Of a stretch of DNA of 64,000 bases, positions 54,626 through 64,000 are shown in pieces. How positions within the stretch are numbered: the first letter of the stretch is position 1; each line of letters opens with the position of its first letter. The notes below the pieces were generated by a model, which was not told where the DNA came from, did not search any database, and worked only from the letters and a program-made list of their open reading frames with translations. This DNA comes from Litchfieldia alkalitelluris (GTDB lineage: Bacteria; Bacillota; Bacilli; Bacillales; Bacillaceae_L), in contig NZ_KV917374.1 of NCBI RefSeq assembly GCF_002019645.1, positions 95,148 to 159,147 on the forward strand, in the 5' to 3' direction. A program made the position numbers and the translations under genes.

Positions 54626-55357
54626 TCACTCCATTGCAGAAATAGATAACTGTTGATATATGCTACCTCTTTTAACAAAACTATCTTTGTTGATTTGTTC
54701 AAATAAATTCACTGCAAGAAACCCTCTTGCAATCATATAGAAAATAACAGGAATAACTAGTTTTTGGTCATATCCCTTTAAAGATTGTGCAAGAAACATA
54801 ATACGTTCTTCCCCCATACTATCAATCTTATCTAATAACCTTGAAACTAACGGCTGGTAATAGTCTCTCTCCTTTTTGTAGTTCCACAAAAACATCGTGT
54901 TTTTCTTGAGAATTTCAGGCAGTTCCTTAGTTACAACTGTCTTATATAGCCAACCTTTTCTCTCACAAAATTTCATACATTCCCTTTTTATTTGCTTGTC
55001 TTTATGCGACTCTGGGGTATTAACTTTAATTTGTGAAAGAATTGGCTTCATACCCTGTTTAAAAATTAAAACATCAGGAACATGAATCCAACTATTTAGT
55101 TTTCCTTTTTCATCTTTATAATAAATAGGAATTTCAACAGGTTGCTCATAGTAACGTATAGTTGTAGGGTCAAGTTCCAAGATATAAAAGAGTAAGCACT
55201 CCCCCCACAACGATTCATAATACACTGGTCTCTGCATTTTATTACTCCTAAAAGAACCAATCATATGTTGCTTATATTTACTCTGTTTATTATCAACTTT
55301 CCGTTTTAGATTGTATAATTTATCCTCTAATGCCCAAAATTTATTAACCCAATCCAT
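54626..55357 (-). CDS. tnsA: TnsA endonuclease
   Basis: The 243 residues show the TnsA restriction-enzyme-like catalytic set: Glu53 (SLWGECLLFY), Asp95 (HVPDVLIF) and Lys111 (SQIKV). TnsA cuts the 5' strands, so the element should leave the donor cleanly rather than form cointegrates. AGGGATGG sets the ATG at 55357; two earlier ATG codons lack spacing. It ends at the ribosome binding site of tnsB. Confidence 0.88.
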   Translation of the reverse strand: MDWVNKFWALEDKLYNLKRKVDNKQSKYKQHMIGSFRSNKMQRPVYYESLWGECLLFYILELDPTTIRYYEQPVEIPIYYKDEKGKLNSWIHVPDVLIFKQGMKPILSQIKVNTPESHKDKQIKRECMKFCERKGWLYKTVVTKELPEILKKNTMFLWNYKKERDYYQPLVSRLLDKIDSMGEERIMFLAQSLKGYDQKLVIPVIFYMIARGFLAVNLFEQINKDSFVKRGSIYQQLSISAME

Positions 55358-55410
55358 GAAATTTACCATCCCTATCATTTTTTATTGATAGAAAGAGTAT
55401 ACAACAAAAA

Positions 55411-55446
55411 TTCATAAAGTGAAAATAAAAGTTTTCACTTTATGAA
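55411..55446. promoter_or_regulatory. 15-bp inverted repeat operator between tnsA and the XRE gene
   Basis: TTCATAAAGTGAAAA (55411-55425) and TTTTCACTTTATGAA (55432-55446) are perfectly complementary around a 6-bp spacer. TATACT-like and TATAGT-like -10 elements flank it on the two strands. Bound regulator would cover both divergent promoters. Confidence 0.75.
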
Positions 55447-55507
55447 CTTTTACGTTCTATAGTATATAATATATAATGTAAATTACAAATAAAGAAAAGG
55501 TGATTCT

Positions 55508-56086
55508 ATGAGTTATTTAGGAGAAAACGTAAAAAAATATAGAAAATTAAACGGGCTAACAATTAAGGAATTAGCTTATTTATGTAAATCAAGTGTTTCT
55601 AGCATAAGTCAGATTGAAACTGGAAAAAGAGACGCAACCTTTAAAACTATATTGAAAATTTCTGAGGCACTTGGTATTGATATATCAAAATTAGTAGAAT
55701 CTCCTGATAAGGTAACTTATGAACATCATATAGAGGTTTCAATTAGCTTTAGTGATTATAATATGCTTATGGGATTTTCAGATAGAGCAAAAGATTCGGA
55801 GCTTATAAGTTGGAGTATTGTAATTGATTTATCAAACAATACTATAATTGATGTTTTATATTTTAATTCACACACACATTTATTATCCTCTGAAGATTTC
55901 TTTAGTTCCGTATTGGTTCCGTACTTATCGCATCAAAGATTTGCAGTTTTAATGGACTCTTTAGATATAAATAACAAATACATTGAATTTAGAAAAAAGG
56001 GCTTAGGTTGGGATGATTTCCAACTAATATTAATGAATATTCATAAAAAGGCACTTAATAGACAAGCTAGCTCTTTAAATAAATAA
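55508..56086 (+). CDS. XRE-family transcriptional regulator
   Basis: The 192 residues carry an N-terminal helix-turn-helix (VKKYRKLNGLTIKELAYLCKSSVSSISQIETGKRDATFKTILKISEALG, about 8-58) and a C-terminal domain of about 130 residues that I do not recognise. AAAAGGTGAT precedes the ATG. Divergent from tnsA with a perfect inverted repeat between, it is probably the repressor of the transposition operon and of itself. Confidence 0.85.
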   Translation: MSYLGENVKKYRKLNGLTIKELAYLCKSSVSSISQIETGKRDATFKTILKISEALGIDISKLVESPDKVTYEHHIEVSISFSDYNMLMGFSDRAKDSELISWSIVIDLSNNTIIDVLYFNSHTHLLSSEDFFSSVLVPYLSHQRFAVLMDSLDINNKYIEFRKKGLGWDDFQLILMNIHKKALNRQASSLNK

Positions 56087-56329
56087 TTTTATTATGTATT
56101 ACTAAATCAAAAACCTCGATATTAATGGTTGATTTTAATATTATTCCCTGGGCTAACTCGCTAAGATATCGTTTCTTTTGATTAATATTTCTTATTTTCG
56201 TTTTGCACTTGTACTTTTCAATAAATCAATTACATTTCGAAATCTTGATAAAAAATACCTGATTTCCCTTTATATAACTACATACATTTATAGGTAAAGG
56301 TTGTAACATGTGATACTGAGGTGGTTTAC

Positions 56330-57142
56330 ATGTTTGTGAGTCCAATGTTGCTTCACAAAAGCGATGAGCCCTTTGAAAGCAACGTTTATTTTACAGAATT
56401 AAAATTTGATGGTATTAGACTGTTATTATCTAAGTTTGATAACAAAGTTCGTTTATATACACGCCATAACAATGACGTTACCTCCTTGTTCAAGGAACTA
56501 CACGATATAAACATTCCAAACGGAACTGTTTTGGACGGAGAATTAATTGTTCCCGGAGTTAAAGGAAAACCTGAGTTCGAACTAATGATGGAGAGATTCT
56601 CGTCTAATAAATCGAATCATTTCATTCAATATGTGGTCTTTGACATAATTAAATACAACAGCCAGGACCTTACTTTCACCCCCTTATATGAAAGAAAACA
56701 AATTTTGGATGAAGTTATTTCAGATTCTAAACACGTTGTCAAATCTCAATATATAGAAGGAAATGGGGTTGCCTATTTCGATTTGATAAAACAACAAGGT
56801 CTTGAGGGAATAGTATTGAAAAACAAGAATTCTAAATACCAAACCAATAAGCGTAGCCATGACTGGTTAAAAGTTATTAATTATCAATATAAAGACGTTT
56901 ATATTACTGGCTTAAAAAAAGCTGAATTTGGCGCTGTGTTATCTTTCGAAGATGGAAGATATTTAGGAATCATGGAATTCATGCCTCTAGAATCACGAAA
57001 AAGATTGCATTCAATGAAGAAAATTATCGGGGAAACCGAAAAATATATTAATATAGAACCAGTTAAGTGCAATGTTAAATACAGAAATTTAACAAGTAAG
57101 GGATTATTGCGAATACCCTCATTTCATACATGGATTTCATAA
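56330..57142 (+). CDS. ATP-dependent DNA ligase (LigB/YoqV type)
   Basis: This 270-residue minimal ATP ligase has the adenylation motif TELKFDGIR (Lys25), LDGELIVPG, VVFDI, LEGIVLKN and DWLKV, then an OB-fold tail. It equals B. subtilis LigB (YoqV of prophage SPbeta) in length. It seals nicks in duplex DNA. GAGGTGG sets the ATG at 56330. In a Tn7-like element it could help repair the gaps left by insertion, but may simply be cargo. Confidence 0.87.
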   Translation: MFVSPMLLHKSDEPFESNVYFTELKFDGIRLLLSKFDNKVRLYTRHNNDVTSLFKELHDINIPNGTVLDGELIVPGVKGKPEFELMMERFSSNKSNHFIQYVVFDIIKYNSQDLTFTPLYERKQILDEVISDSKHVVKSQYIEGNGVAYFDLIKQQGLEGIVLKNKNSKYQTNKRSHDWLKVINYQYKDVYITGLKKAEFGAVLSFEDGRYLGIMEFMPLESRKRLHSMKKIIGETEKYINIEPVKCNVKYRNLTSKGLLRIPSFHTWIS

Positions 57143-57174
57143 TAGTAAAATTCATTTGTATATCTTCTTTTAAA

Positions 57175-57204
57175 AAAAGTCCTCGACACAATTCGAGGAC
57201 TTTT
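57175..57204. terminator. Terminator after the ligase gene
   Basis: A 12-bp perfect stem AAAAGTCCTCGA/TCGAGGACTTTT has loop CACAAT. A-rich and T-rich flanks suit both strands. Confidence 0.85.
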
Positions 57205-57238
57205 AAGAAAAAAATGTATATACTATTTTAAATTAATA

Positions 57239-57493
57239 TCATTTTTTTAGTCTTCCTAATTGGTAAAATATAAAAATGAAAATTGCTGATAAGACAACTA
57301 ATATTGTTAGAAATAAAAACACGCTTTCTTCGTTTGGAGGAATGAAAATAGAAATGAAATAAATAAGAACAAATGGAGTTATGTACATCAATATGACTGA
57401 CAACCATTCTAATCTTCTTCCCTTGTCAAACACAACTCCCCAAACCACAGTTCCATATATAATCAATACGGTTAATTCTGTTCCATACCTCAA
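57239..57493 (-). CDS. Small membrane protein (84 residues)
   Basis: Three hydrophobic segments (LTVLIIYGTVVWGVVF, LSVILMYITPFVLIYFISIF, FLFLTILVVLSAIFIFIFY) and a basic end are present. The start is TTG after AAAGGTGATAAG. I do not recognise the family. It follows the 66-residue gene by 17 bp and lies downstream of hamB in the same orientation. Confidence 0.6.
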   Translation of the reverse strand: MRYGTELTVLIIYGTVVWGVVFDKGRRLEWLSVILMYITPFVLIYFISIFIPPNEESVFLFLTILVVLSAIFIFIFYQLGRLKK

Positions 57494-57510
57494 CTTATCA
57501 CCTTTTTCTT

Positions 57511-57711
57511 TTAGAGTTTTCTTAAATTGGTTATATAAACAGCATTATCAGGGTTGTTTTTATCAATAATAGAGTCTTTAGTTATGTTAAAACGACTCAT
57601 ATCTAATCCTTTTCTTAAACTCTTAAAATATTCCCTAGCTTCTTTTTCCGTATAAAATATTTCTGTTTGTCCTAACTCTCCCCAACACTCTACAATCCAA
57701 TCTTTCTCCAT
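57511..57711 (-). CDS. Hypothetical 66-residue protein
   Basis: This small soluble protein starts MEKDWIVECWGELGQTEIFY, then EKEAREYFKSLRKG and a C-terminal NAVYITNLRKL. TGAGGA precedes the chosen ATG. A much longer frame runs upstream through a TTTGTATG triple repeat and is not credible. It pairs with the 84-residue membrane protein gene. Confidence 0.6.
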   Translation of the reverse strand: MEKDWIVECWGELGQTEIFYTEKEAREYFKSLRKGLDMSRFNITKDSIIDKNNPDNAVYITNLRKL

Positions 57712-57967
57712 GATATCAGTCCTCATATGGTCCGTAATGTTTTTATGTTTGTATGTTTGTATGTTTGTATTTTTGCGTTTTTTACACATCATCAAATGTA
57801 TATTTTTAAGGTGGCGTTCTTGAACCATCGGAAGTAAGTTCACCTATGCCTACATTAAATTGCCTCTATACCTCATTGTGAGTGACATAATGGGCTTTCT
57901 TAGATATTATTTGGGTTGTAAGTCACCCAAATAACACCTAATTCTCAACTTTAAATATTAATTGAAT

Positions 57968-60900
57968 TTATTTTAGATTGGGATTCCTTAATTGCATTGT
58001 CCACTCTCCATTATTACAAGTAAAATAAACCCCTAAATTATTTTCAGCCTTATCAAACGGGAATTCCTTATTAACTTCAACCTTTTCTATAAAAGAATAA
58101 TCAGGACTACAGAGAAAGGTATTTCCTTCAAAGCCCTTTGCACTTAACACCATACCGCCAATTGAAATATTTTCTTTAAAGATGAAGTTTGGAATTTTCA
58201 CCATTTTATTCGTAAAATTAGTTCCATTGGATTTTAAAAGTGAAACCCAATGGAGTGTATTCTCGGTAATACCTCTAAGCTTATCCACTGAATCAATAAT
58301 ATACTGCTTTAAACTTCTAACACTTAATTCTTCATACTCCGGGTCTAACGCAGTTCCTAACTCTGTTGCTGCAACTCTTGAATGGACACCTGCCAAGTAT
58401 ATTTTAGCAGCATACCAGTTTGGTAATCCCAATTGAACCAATACAGCTAATGTTTCGTATTCTTTAGCACCCTCATTATCGTTTAACTCAGACAACATCC
58501 TTGTTATTGCATGTATGCCCCATGGTAATGTATAACCATAGTATTCGTTAATGTTTTTGAGAGTTCTTTCATCAAGAGAAGAAATTGATTCCCCAGTTAT
58601 CCATAGTTCCCTTACGTCATCGTCTATTTCATGATTATCAAATTGCTTTGACGGGAATCTTGATATAAATAACTCTGTTTCCTTTAAAAAGTTTAATAAA
58701 TCCTCGATAGCTTTATTAGATTTTTGATATTTCTCCACAATATCTAATACAATTGGTAGCTCACTTCTGATAAATAGCCCTGAGCGAATTGGAATACTGG
58801 ATGACACCAATCCCTTCCAATGCTGAGGCTCACCTGCCAACTTTAATACCCCCTCATTTCTAGCCTTTAGAAATGAAATAATGTCAGTTTCATTTATTCT
58901 TTTTTTAAAATATTTAGCTTGAATATAAGCTAATGAACGTCTAAAGTAATCATCTATCCATTCGGAAGAATTTTCACATTCATAGCTATTGAATTCTATA
59001 TTTAACGCCAACAATGTATCGTCTATCCAGTCAAATATGGTTAAAAAGTTACTAGTGTACCTTTCTTCTAAACTGGAATAATCATTTTCTGATATCATTT
59101 GGAGTAGTGTTTCAAAACTTACATCCGTTGCTATTGCAACACGATACACATAATCAACAATATGCAGTAATCCACTAACAGCTTTATCCTGATTTCCACT
59201 TTCAAAATATTCAAATGCCAGTCTTCTATCCCTTCTAGCACTCCATGAACCCGAACCTCCACTTGCGTCAACTACAAAGAGGATTTTGCCTTCTCTGTCT
59301 ACAAAACTTCGCCCAGCACGTCCAGCAATATTCCAAAAGTCATTATTACTAATTTTATTTTCACCGTCATACCAGACATTCGAAAAGATAACAGTTGATA
59401 CCCCTATGTTAACACCTTGCCCTAGAGTAGATGTAGCAACGATTATCTTGGGATTACCCTTTCTAATTAATTTTTCCATTGCTAATCTAACCTCAGAAGG
59501 TAAACCGGAATGGTGGCATAATACTCCATACTTTGCACATTGGTAAACCTTTGATTCTTCACCGTATGCTTCATCACAAGCTAATTTAAAAATATTCCAT
59601 TCAGCGTTACTGTTCCAAATATGTTCTTCTTTATCTTCCCCCATTGCCCGTATGATTTCCTGTGCTTGGGACAAGACCATATTCTTTCTACAAACAAAAA
59701 CTAATACGGAGCCAGAGTTACTTAGCTTTAATGAAGCTGCTGCAACTGCCTGCTTTTTCTCTCTAGGAAAGCTATACTCAGACCTAGCCCTCTTAACCAT
59801 AAACGGATTAATGAAGCTCCGATTAAATGACTCGATTTCACCTTTCCAAGTAATATTTACATTACTACCAGTGTATTCAAGTAGTCCAAATCTTTGAGAG
59901 GATGGTCGCCAATCTGAATTAACTTCCATTGTTTCATTCCCAGATATCCAACTTGCAATCTCTGATGAATTCGGTAACACCGCTGAAAGAAGAATCATTT
60001 TCCCCCGGTTTCTATTTAGATGAATTCTTAACTCTTCTATGAATACTTCACTTAAAACCTGTCTCTCTTCCGGTCCAATTAAATGTCCTTCATCAATAAT
60101 TACGAGTTTTATATTCGATTTAACATCGGAGTTACTTCTTAATATAGCTTTTGCTTTCTCAGGAGTCGCTATGATAATATTAGATTCATTTATTAATGTC
60201 TCATCAAGTTTACTAAACTGTGAACCACCATATAGATGAGATACTTCAAATCCTAGTGGTTCGAACACCTTTGAAATTGAATCCTCTACCTCATAAGCTA
60301 ATGACCGAAATGGAGCCAGATAAAGTATTTTATCTTCAGACCCTTTTACTAGACAATCTAGTATTGTAATCTCCGCAATTCTTGTTTTTCCCGCACTTGT
60401 AGGTAGACTTACAACTCCTCCTTTATCATCTAATACCACCGGCAAAGAAATTTTCTGGGAATGAAAAATCTCTACTACGGGACTCTTTTGGAAAGCCATC
60501 GATGCTATATAACTTCTTACTGTATTATCTTCTCCATTCATATATGGAGGAATCGTCTTCCACAAAGAATTCTCCTGAAACCCATCAACGATTAACATAA
60601 ATAGTCGTATAACCCACCACAAAGATGGTTCTGCATCAACTTCCAATAGTTCTAATAAGTCTATTAAGTATTCCTTTGCCTTTTTTAGCCATAATTCACT
60701 TCCTGAAAAGATAAATTCTAGCAAGCTTGATAATGATTTTGAAAGGATTAGAACGTATATCCTATTATTCGCTAATTTCTCATCATCCAACTCTGATATA
60801 GTTTTATCACTATATTCACCGCTCAAAAATATTTCAGAAAGGGATTTATCCAATTCTGAATACTTCCTTCTTAAGAACTCGGATATTAATTTTGCAATTA

Positions 60901-61297
60901 TTGTATCAAAACTGATATTCTTCAATACTATAAAAGACTTTGAGTATTGATTAGCTGAATAAAAGGCAAGAGAACTTGTTAAAATGAAATATGTACTAAA
61001 CTCATTTCTATTAGCAATTGGACTATAGATGTTTTCTAAAATAGCGGCACCCTTTTCTAAAGGGAAAATCGATTGACTAATATTTTTGTTTTCAGCAAAG
61101 GAACATCCAATTGACAAGTAGGACATAGCTATACCAGTTAGTCTTTCATCTAAGTCAGTTGAGTAATTCGGAAAATTCGCAAACGGTTCCTGAACATTAA
61201 AAAGGATGTAGCGTGAATCACTTTGGGCAAAATAGTTTTGAATGAGTTTATCACTTTCTAGCCTTTCCAATAAAGCCTCTGCTTTTTCAATCTGCAT
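57968..61297 (-). CDS. hamB: Hachiman defence protein HamB (helicase)
   Basis: This 1109-residue superfamily 2 helicase has an N-terminal all-helical region of about 270 residues, Walker A SLPTSAGKT (near residue 300), DEGH (near 402) and motif VI AGRAGRS, followed by a long helical C-terminal part. Next to a DUF1837 protein it forms the Hachiman anti-phage pair; HamB senses and moves on DNA and releases the nuclease HamA. The ATG at 61297 has AAGGGG upstream. It overlaps hamA by 11 bp. Confidence 0.9.
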   Translation of the reverse strand: MQIEKAEALLERLESDKLIQNYFAQSDSRYILFNVQEPFANFPNYSTDLDERLTGIAMSYLSIGCSFAENKNISQSIFPLEKGAAILENIYSPIANRNEFSTYFILTSSLAFYSANQYSKSFIVLKNISFDTIIAKLISEFLRRKYSELDKSLSEIFLSGEYSDKTISELDDEKLANNRIYVLILSKSLSSLLEFIFSGSELWLKKAKEYLIDLLELLEVDAEPSLWWVIRLFMLIVDGFQENSLWKTIPPYMNGEDNTVRSYIASMAFQKSPVVEIFHSQKISLPVVLDDKGGVVSLPTSAGKTRIAEITILDCLVKGSEDKILYLAPFRSLAYEVEDSISKVFEPLGFEVSHLYGGSQFSKLDETLINESNIIIATPEKAKAILRSNSDVKSNIKLVIIDEGHLIGPEERQVLSEVFIEELRIHLNRNRGKMILLSAVLPNSSEIASWISGNETMEVNSDWRPSSQRFGLLEYTGSNVNITWKGEIESFNRSFINPFMVKRARSEYSFPREKKQAVAAASLKLSNSGSVLVFVCRKNMVLSQAQEIIRAMGEDKEEHIWNSNAEWNIFKLACDEAYGEESKVYQCAKYGVLCHHSGLPSEVRLAMEKLIRKGNPKIIVATSTLGQGVNIGVSTVIFSNVWYDGENKISNNDFWNIAGRAGRSFVDREGKILFVVDASGGSGSWSARRDRRLAFEYFESGNQDKAVSGLLHIVDYVYRVAIATDVSFETLLQMISENDYSSLEERYTSNFLTIFDWIDDTLLALNIEFNSYECENSSEWIDDYFRRSLAYIQAKYFKKRINETDIISFLKARNEGVLKLAGEPQHWKGLVSSSIPIRSGLFIRSELPIVLDIVEKYQKSNKAIEDLLNFLKETELFISRFPSKQFDNHEIDDDVRELWITGESISSLDERTLKNINEYYGYTLPWGIHAITRMLSELNDNEGAKEYETLAVLVQLGLPNWYAAKIYLAGVHSRVAATELGTALDPEYEELSVRSLKQYIIDSVDKLRGITENTLHWVSLLKSNGTNFTNKMVKIPNFIFKENISIGGMVLSAKGFEGNTFLCSPDYSFIEKVEVNKEFPFDKAENNLGVYFTCNNGEWTMQLRNPNLK

Positions 61298-62132
61298 TCT
61301 CAATACCCCTTTTCAATTTCTCATTTGCTAGGGCAAAACTTTGGGATATTAATTCTTCAGGCTTATCTAATCCTAATGATAAAAAAATAAAACTAGGGTT
61401 CTCAGAATATAAATTGTTTTCAACGTTTGTAGCTGTATTATGATTACTTAGAAGAAACCCAACATTGACCACTGGAACTATCCCCTGTTTAACATCAATA
61501 TTTAATTCTTCTAATTTATCTGCGAGCTCTTCTTCACCCAATTCGCTAAGTCTATTAGCAACAAAAAGTATTGATAAAGGCAGTTTTAGGGTTTTTCCAA
61601 ATTCATCTGTTATTTCCTCAACAGCAGCTTTATTTGGTGTTTTTCTGAACTTCGATTCACCTAGAATAACCTTATCGGCAAGATTTTCCTTATTGAAAAG
61701 TAGTACGTCATCCCCCTTTATAGATTGACTCACATTTGGGTTATAACGTAATTTATATAATAATAGTTGAAGTTGGGTTGACTCCTGGAGATATTCCGCA
61801 AGAACTATCTCCGCTCCATTTCCTCTCATTGTTTTTTCAGCAACAGGCAGCATTTGCTGCTGATTTAAATACTCATTTAGTCCATATTTTCTTACTATCA
61901 TTTCTCTTTTTCGTTTTAATCTAGCAATTGTTGAATCCGCGATATGATGGGTAATTATCCAATCTGAGATTTGTTCAACTGCAAATTCACGCATTCCCTC
62001 TGTTTCGCTTAATTTCCTATGTATTTTATTATTTAAAACAGGTAAATCCTCGTGAGACAACCACTCCGCAAAAATGGATTTATTAGGGTGCCCTCCTATA
62101 AGTTCACATTGACCTGAAATTGAATCATTCAA
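61287..62132 (-). CDS. hamA: Hachiman defence protein HamA (DUF1837 nuclease)
   Basis: The 281 residues match the DUF1837 family. A PD-(D/E)xK-like core is visible: Asp141/Asp142 (KGDDVLLF), then ILGESKFRK with Glu159 and Lys161. HamA is the DNA-degrading effector held in check by HamB. GGGGGG precedes the ATG. It lies about 190 bp downstream of hsdR in the same orientation. Confidence 0.88.
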   Translation of the reverse strand: MNDSISGQCELIGGHPNKSIFAEWLSHEDLPVLNNKIHRKLSETEGMREFAVEQISDWIITHHIADSTIARLKRKREMIVRKYGLNEYLNQQQMLPVAEKTMRGNGAEIVLAEYLQESTQLQLLLYKLRYNPNVSQSIKGDDVLLFNKENLADKVILGESKFRKTPNKAAVEEITDEFGKTLKLPLSILFVANRLSELGEEELADKLEELNIDVKQGIVPVVNVGFLLSNHNTATNVENNLYSENPSFIFLSLGLDKPEELISQSFALANEKLKRGIENAD

Positions 62133-62318
62133 ATCATTCCCCCCAAAATTAGAGCAGAAGCTAACTTACTTCTGCTCATCTTAGTTAGTAAGATTAAAAA
62201 TAGGATGCTTGCACATAAGATAGTGTAATACGTTATATCTAAACCAAAAATAAAGATTTTCCGTTTAGTCCTCAGTTGATAGTAATGATAGAATTGAAGT
62301 GTTTTAGGTATAATAAAC

Positions 62319-64000
62319 TCAGATATTTAGTTCAAACTCCATCTGTGCCATCAACTCAGCCTGCTTAACTACTGTCTCTACTGCTTCCTTCTGTAAATCT
62401 GGTGGATAACCGTATTTCTTTAAGAGTCGCTTCACTGTTACTCGCATTTTAGCTCTTGCGGATTCACGTAGATTCCAGTCGATGCTCATATTCACTTTAA
62501 TCGACTTTGAAAGTTCGTGCGCAATGAGTTTTAGTGTATCATCGCCTAATACTTGCTCTGCTGTTTCATGTGATGCTAGTGCATCATAGAAGGCAATTTC
62601 TTCTTTAACAAGACCTGTTTGCTCTCCTCGTTTATATGCCTCATCCATTTCCTTAGCCAATGCAATCAATTCTTCAATAACCTTGGATGTTTCAATCGCT
62701 CGTTTATTGTATTTGTTGAGTGCGCCTTCAAGCATTTCAGAAAATTTACGAGCCTGTATTAAGTTCGTTCGCTGCACACTTCTCACTTTGCCGTTTAACA
62801 AACGATTCAGTAACTCAACCGCTAAGTTCTTATGAGGCATTGCCTTCACATCTTCTAAGAACTTATCTGATAAAATCGAAATATCTGGATTCTCTAAGCC
62901 TAGCGATTCATAAATATCGACTACTTCTTCTGAAATAACTGACCTCGAAATCAACTGATTAATTCTTGCTTCCATTTGAGCGTTCGTTTTCTTCTTACTA
63001 TTGTCACCAATGCTCTTTACTAGACTTGCTTTTACAGCCTTAAAGAATCCAATTACTGCATTTAGTTCCTGTGCTTCTGGTGTAGTGGCACATAAGGCAA
63101 ACGCTTTTGAAAGCTCCGTTACCGTGGTTAAAAAACGTTTCTTTGCTTCTTCACCCAGACCGAGAACAAAGTCCATTGTTGAGATAATGGCATTCATTCG
63201 GAGCGTTGCCTTATCAGATAAATAGCCACTATAATCATGTCCATACAACATTTCAATAAGCACTTCATACTTCTCTAGTAAGATATTCACCGCAACAGCT
63301 GTATCTACACCAGCAGTATTTTTATCACTTTCCGTGTATTGATGTAACGCTTCTTTCAAGCTTTCTGCTATACCAATATAATCAACTATTAATCCGCCAG
63401 GCTTGTCCTTGAACACACGATTTACACGAGCAATGGCTTGCATCAAATTATGCCCTTTCATAGGCTTGTCGATATACATAGTGTTCATTGCTGGAACATC
63501 AAATCCTGTAAGCCACATATCCCGTACAATGACGATTTGTAATGGGTCTTCATTATCTTTCATGCGTCTTGCCAAATACTCGCGTCTCTTTTTATTCCCA
63601 ATGAACTTCTGCCATTCTACAGGGTCACTTGATGCTCCTGTCATGACAATTTTAATCACGCCTTTATCATCGTCATCGGAATGCCACTCAGGACGCAATG
63701 CGATAATTTCCTTATATAAATCAATCGCAATGCGACGAGACATCACGACCACCATCGACTTTCCGAACATAGCCTGTCGCCGTTCTTCATAATGCTTCAC
63801 AACATCCTCAGCTAATCGCTTCACTCGTGACTCAGCTCCGGCTAATGCCTCAAGTCTTGACCATTTAGATTTCAAACGCTCTTTAACGGATTGTTCTTGG
63901 TCTTCTGTAATCTCTTCATACTCATCATCTAGTCGAAGGTCACTCGGTAAATCTAGTGGAATAATACGACTCTCATAAAAGATTTTCACGGTTGAACCAT
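62319..64000 (-). CDS. hsdR: Type I restriction enzyme R subunit HsdR, 3' part
   Basis: The frame is open to the window edge and begins inside the protein ([18 protein letters not shown] is typical of the HsdR helicase core). Helicase motifs seen are [37 protein letters not shown] and [10 protein letters not shown], then a helical C-terminus with [24 protein letters not shown]. The translocating ATPase and the nuclease domain lie upstream, outside the window, as do any hsdM and hsdS genes. Confidence 0.92.
   Translation of the reverse strand, partial: GSTVKIFYESRIIPLDLPSDLRLDDEYEEITEDQEQSVKERLKSKWSRLEALAGAESRVKRLAEDVVKHYEERRQAMFGKSMVVVMSRRIAIDLYKEIIALRPEWHSDDDDKGVIKIVMTGASSDPVEWQKFIGNKKRREYLARRMKDNEDPLQIVIVRDMWLTGFDVPAMNTMYIDKPMKGHNLMQAIARVNRVFKDKPGGLIVDYIGIAESLKEALHQYTESDKNTAGVDTAVAVNILLEKYEVLIEMLYGHDYSGYLSDKATLRMNAIISTMDFVLGLGEEAKKRFLTTVTELSKAFALCATTPEAQELNAVIGFFKAVKASLVKSIGDNSKKKTNAQMEARINQLISRSVISEEVVDIYESLGLENPDISILSDKFLEDVKAMPHKNLAVELLNRLLNGKVRSVQRTNLIQARKFSEMLEGALNKYNKRAIETSKVIEELIALAKEMDEAYKRGEQTGLVKEEIAFYDALASHETAEQVLGDDTLKLIAHELSKSIKVNMSIDWNLRESARAKMRVTVKRLLKKYGYPPDLQKEAVETVVKQAELMAQMEFELNI

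Larger units (their letters stand above)
47105..64000. mobile_element. Tn7-like transposon (left end visible, right end outside the window)
   Basis: The left boundary is set at TGTGG (47105-47109), the terminal bases typical of Tn7 family ends, followed by four TTTAATATA-type sites. Inside are tnsA, tnsB, tnsC and two tniQ/tnsD genes in one minus-strand operon, a divergent XRE regulator gene and cargo (DNA ligase, small genes, Hachiman, hsdR). Having TnsA means cut-and-paste movement is likely. The right end was not found, so the extent beyond hamA is inferred. Confidence 0.75.

Noticed and set aside
62215-62275. Transposon right end between hamA and hsdR
   Set aside because: On the minus strand GGTTTAGATATAACGTATTACAC faintly resembles the left-end sites, but it is single, imperfect and not followed by a CCACA terminus.

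Overview
The window is from a low-GC, endospore-forming Bacillaceae chromosome. The evidence is a near-complete Bacillus-type gene order (tRNA cluster, sprT-like gene, cmpA, tex, the rsbR-S-T-U-V-W-sigB-rsbX stressosome operon, ndoAI-ndoA, alr, a ydcC-like lipoprotein gene, acpS, a rhomboid gene, ydbT-ydbS, cshA, murF, ddl), purine-rich Shine-Dalgarno sites, and sporulation genes (cmpA, a Spo0E-like gene, a Spo0M-like gene). I cannot fix the genus.

Layout. 1-2290: the 5' end of a 16S rRNA gene, preceded in transcription order by twelve tRNA genes, all on the minus strand behind a consensus sigma-A promoter. Two places in the cluster carry repeated 5' fragments of tRNA genes. 2295-10177: protein quality, sporulation and general stress genes. 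10716-28725: a methyltransferase gene, the NdoA toxin-antitoxin pair, cell-wall precursor genes (alr, murF, ddl), a UV endonuclease gene, mscL, cshA and an esterase gene, separated by gaps holding several repeat families. The most striking are two arrays with an identical 52-bp period, at 20350-21072 and 27811-28315. 28792-31673: redox and membrane genes. 31941-36309: an Aap-type amino-acid ABC transporter. 36899-39005: a three-gene SDR / QueA-like / VOC operon. 39036-42528: a two-component system, a ZIP transporter gene and a response-regulator fragment. 42829-45031: a Mn-type (yybP-ykoY) riboswitch, small sporulation- or iron-related genes and terC. 45284-46846: an EcsC-family gene and a DUF421 gene broken by one in-frame TGA.

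From about 47105 to the end of the window lies what I read as a Tn7-like transposon of at least 17 kb. Its left end shows TGTGG followed by four TTTAATATA-type sites. The minus-strand operon is tnsA-tnsB-tnsC-tniQ1-tniQ2, with two different TnsD/TniQ-type target selectors. A perfect hairpin hides the ribosome binding site of the second one. A divergent XRE regulator gene sits across a 15-bp inverted repeat from tnsA. The cargo includes an ATP-dependent DNA ligase gene, two small unknown genes, a Hachiman defence pair (hamA-hamB) and the 3' part of a type I restriction hsdR gene that runs off the window. The right end is not visible, so whether hsdR belongs to the element is inferred.
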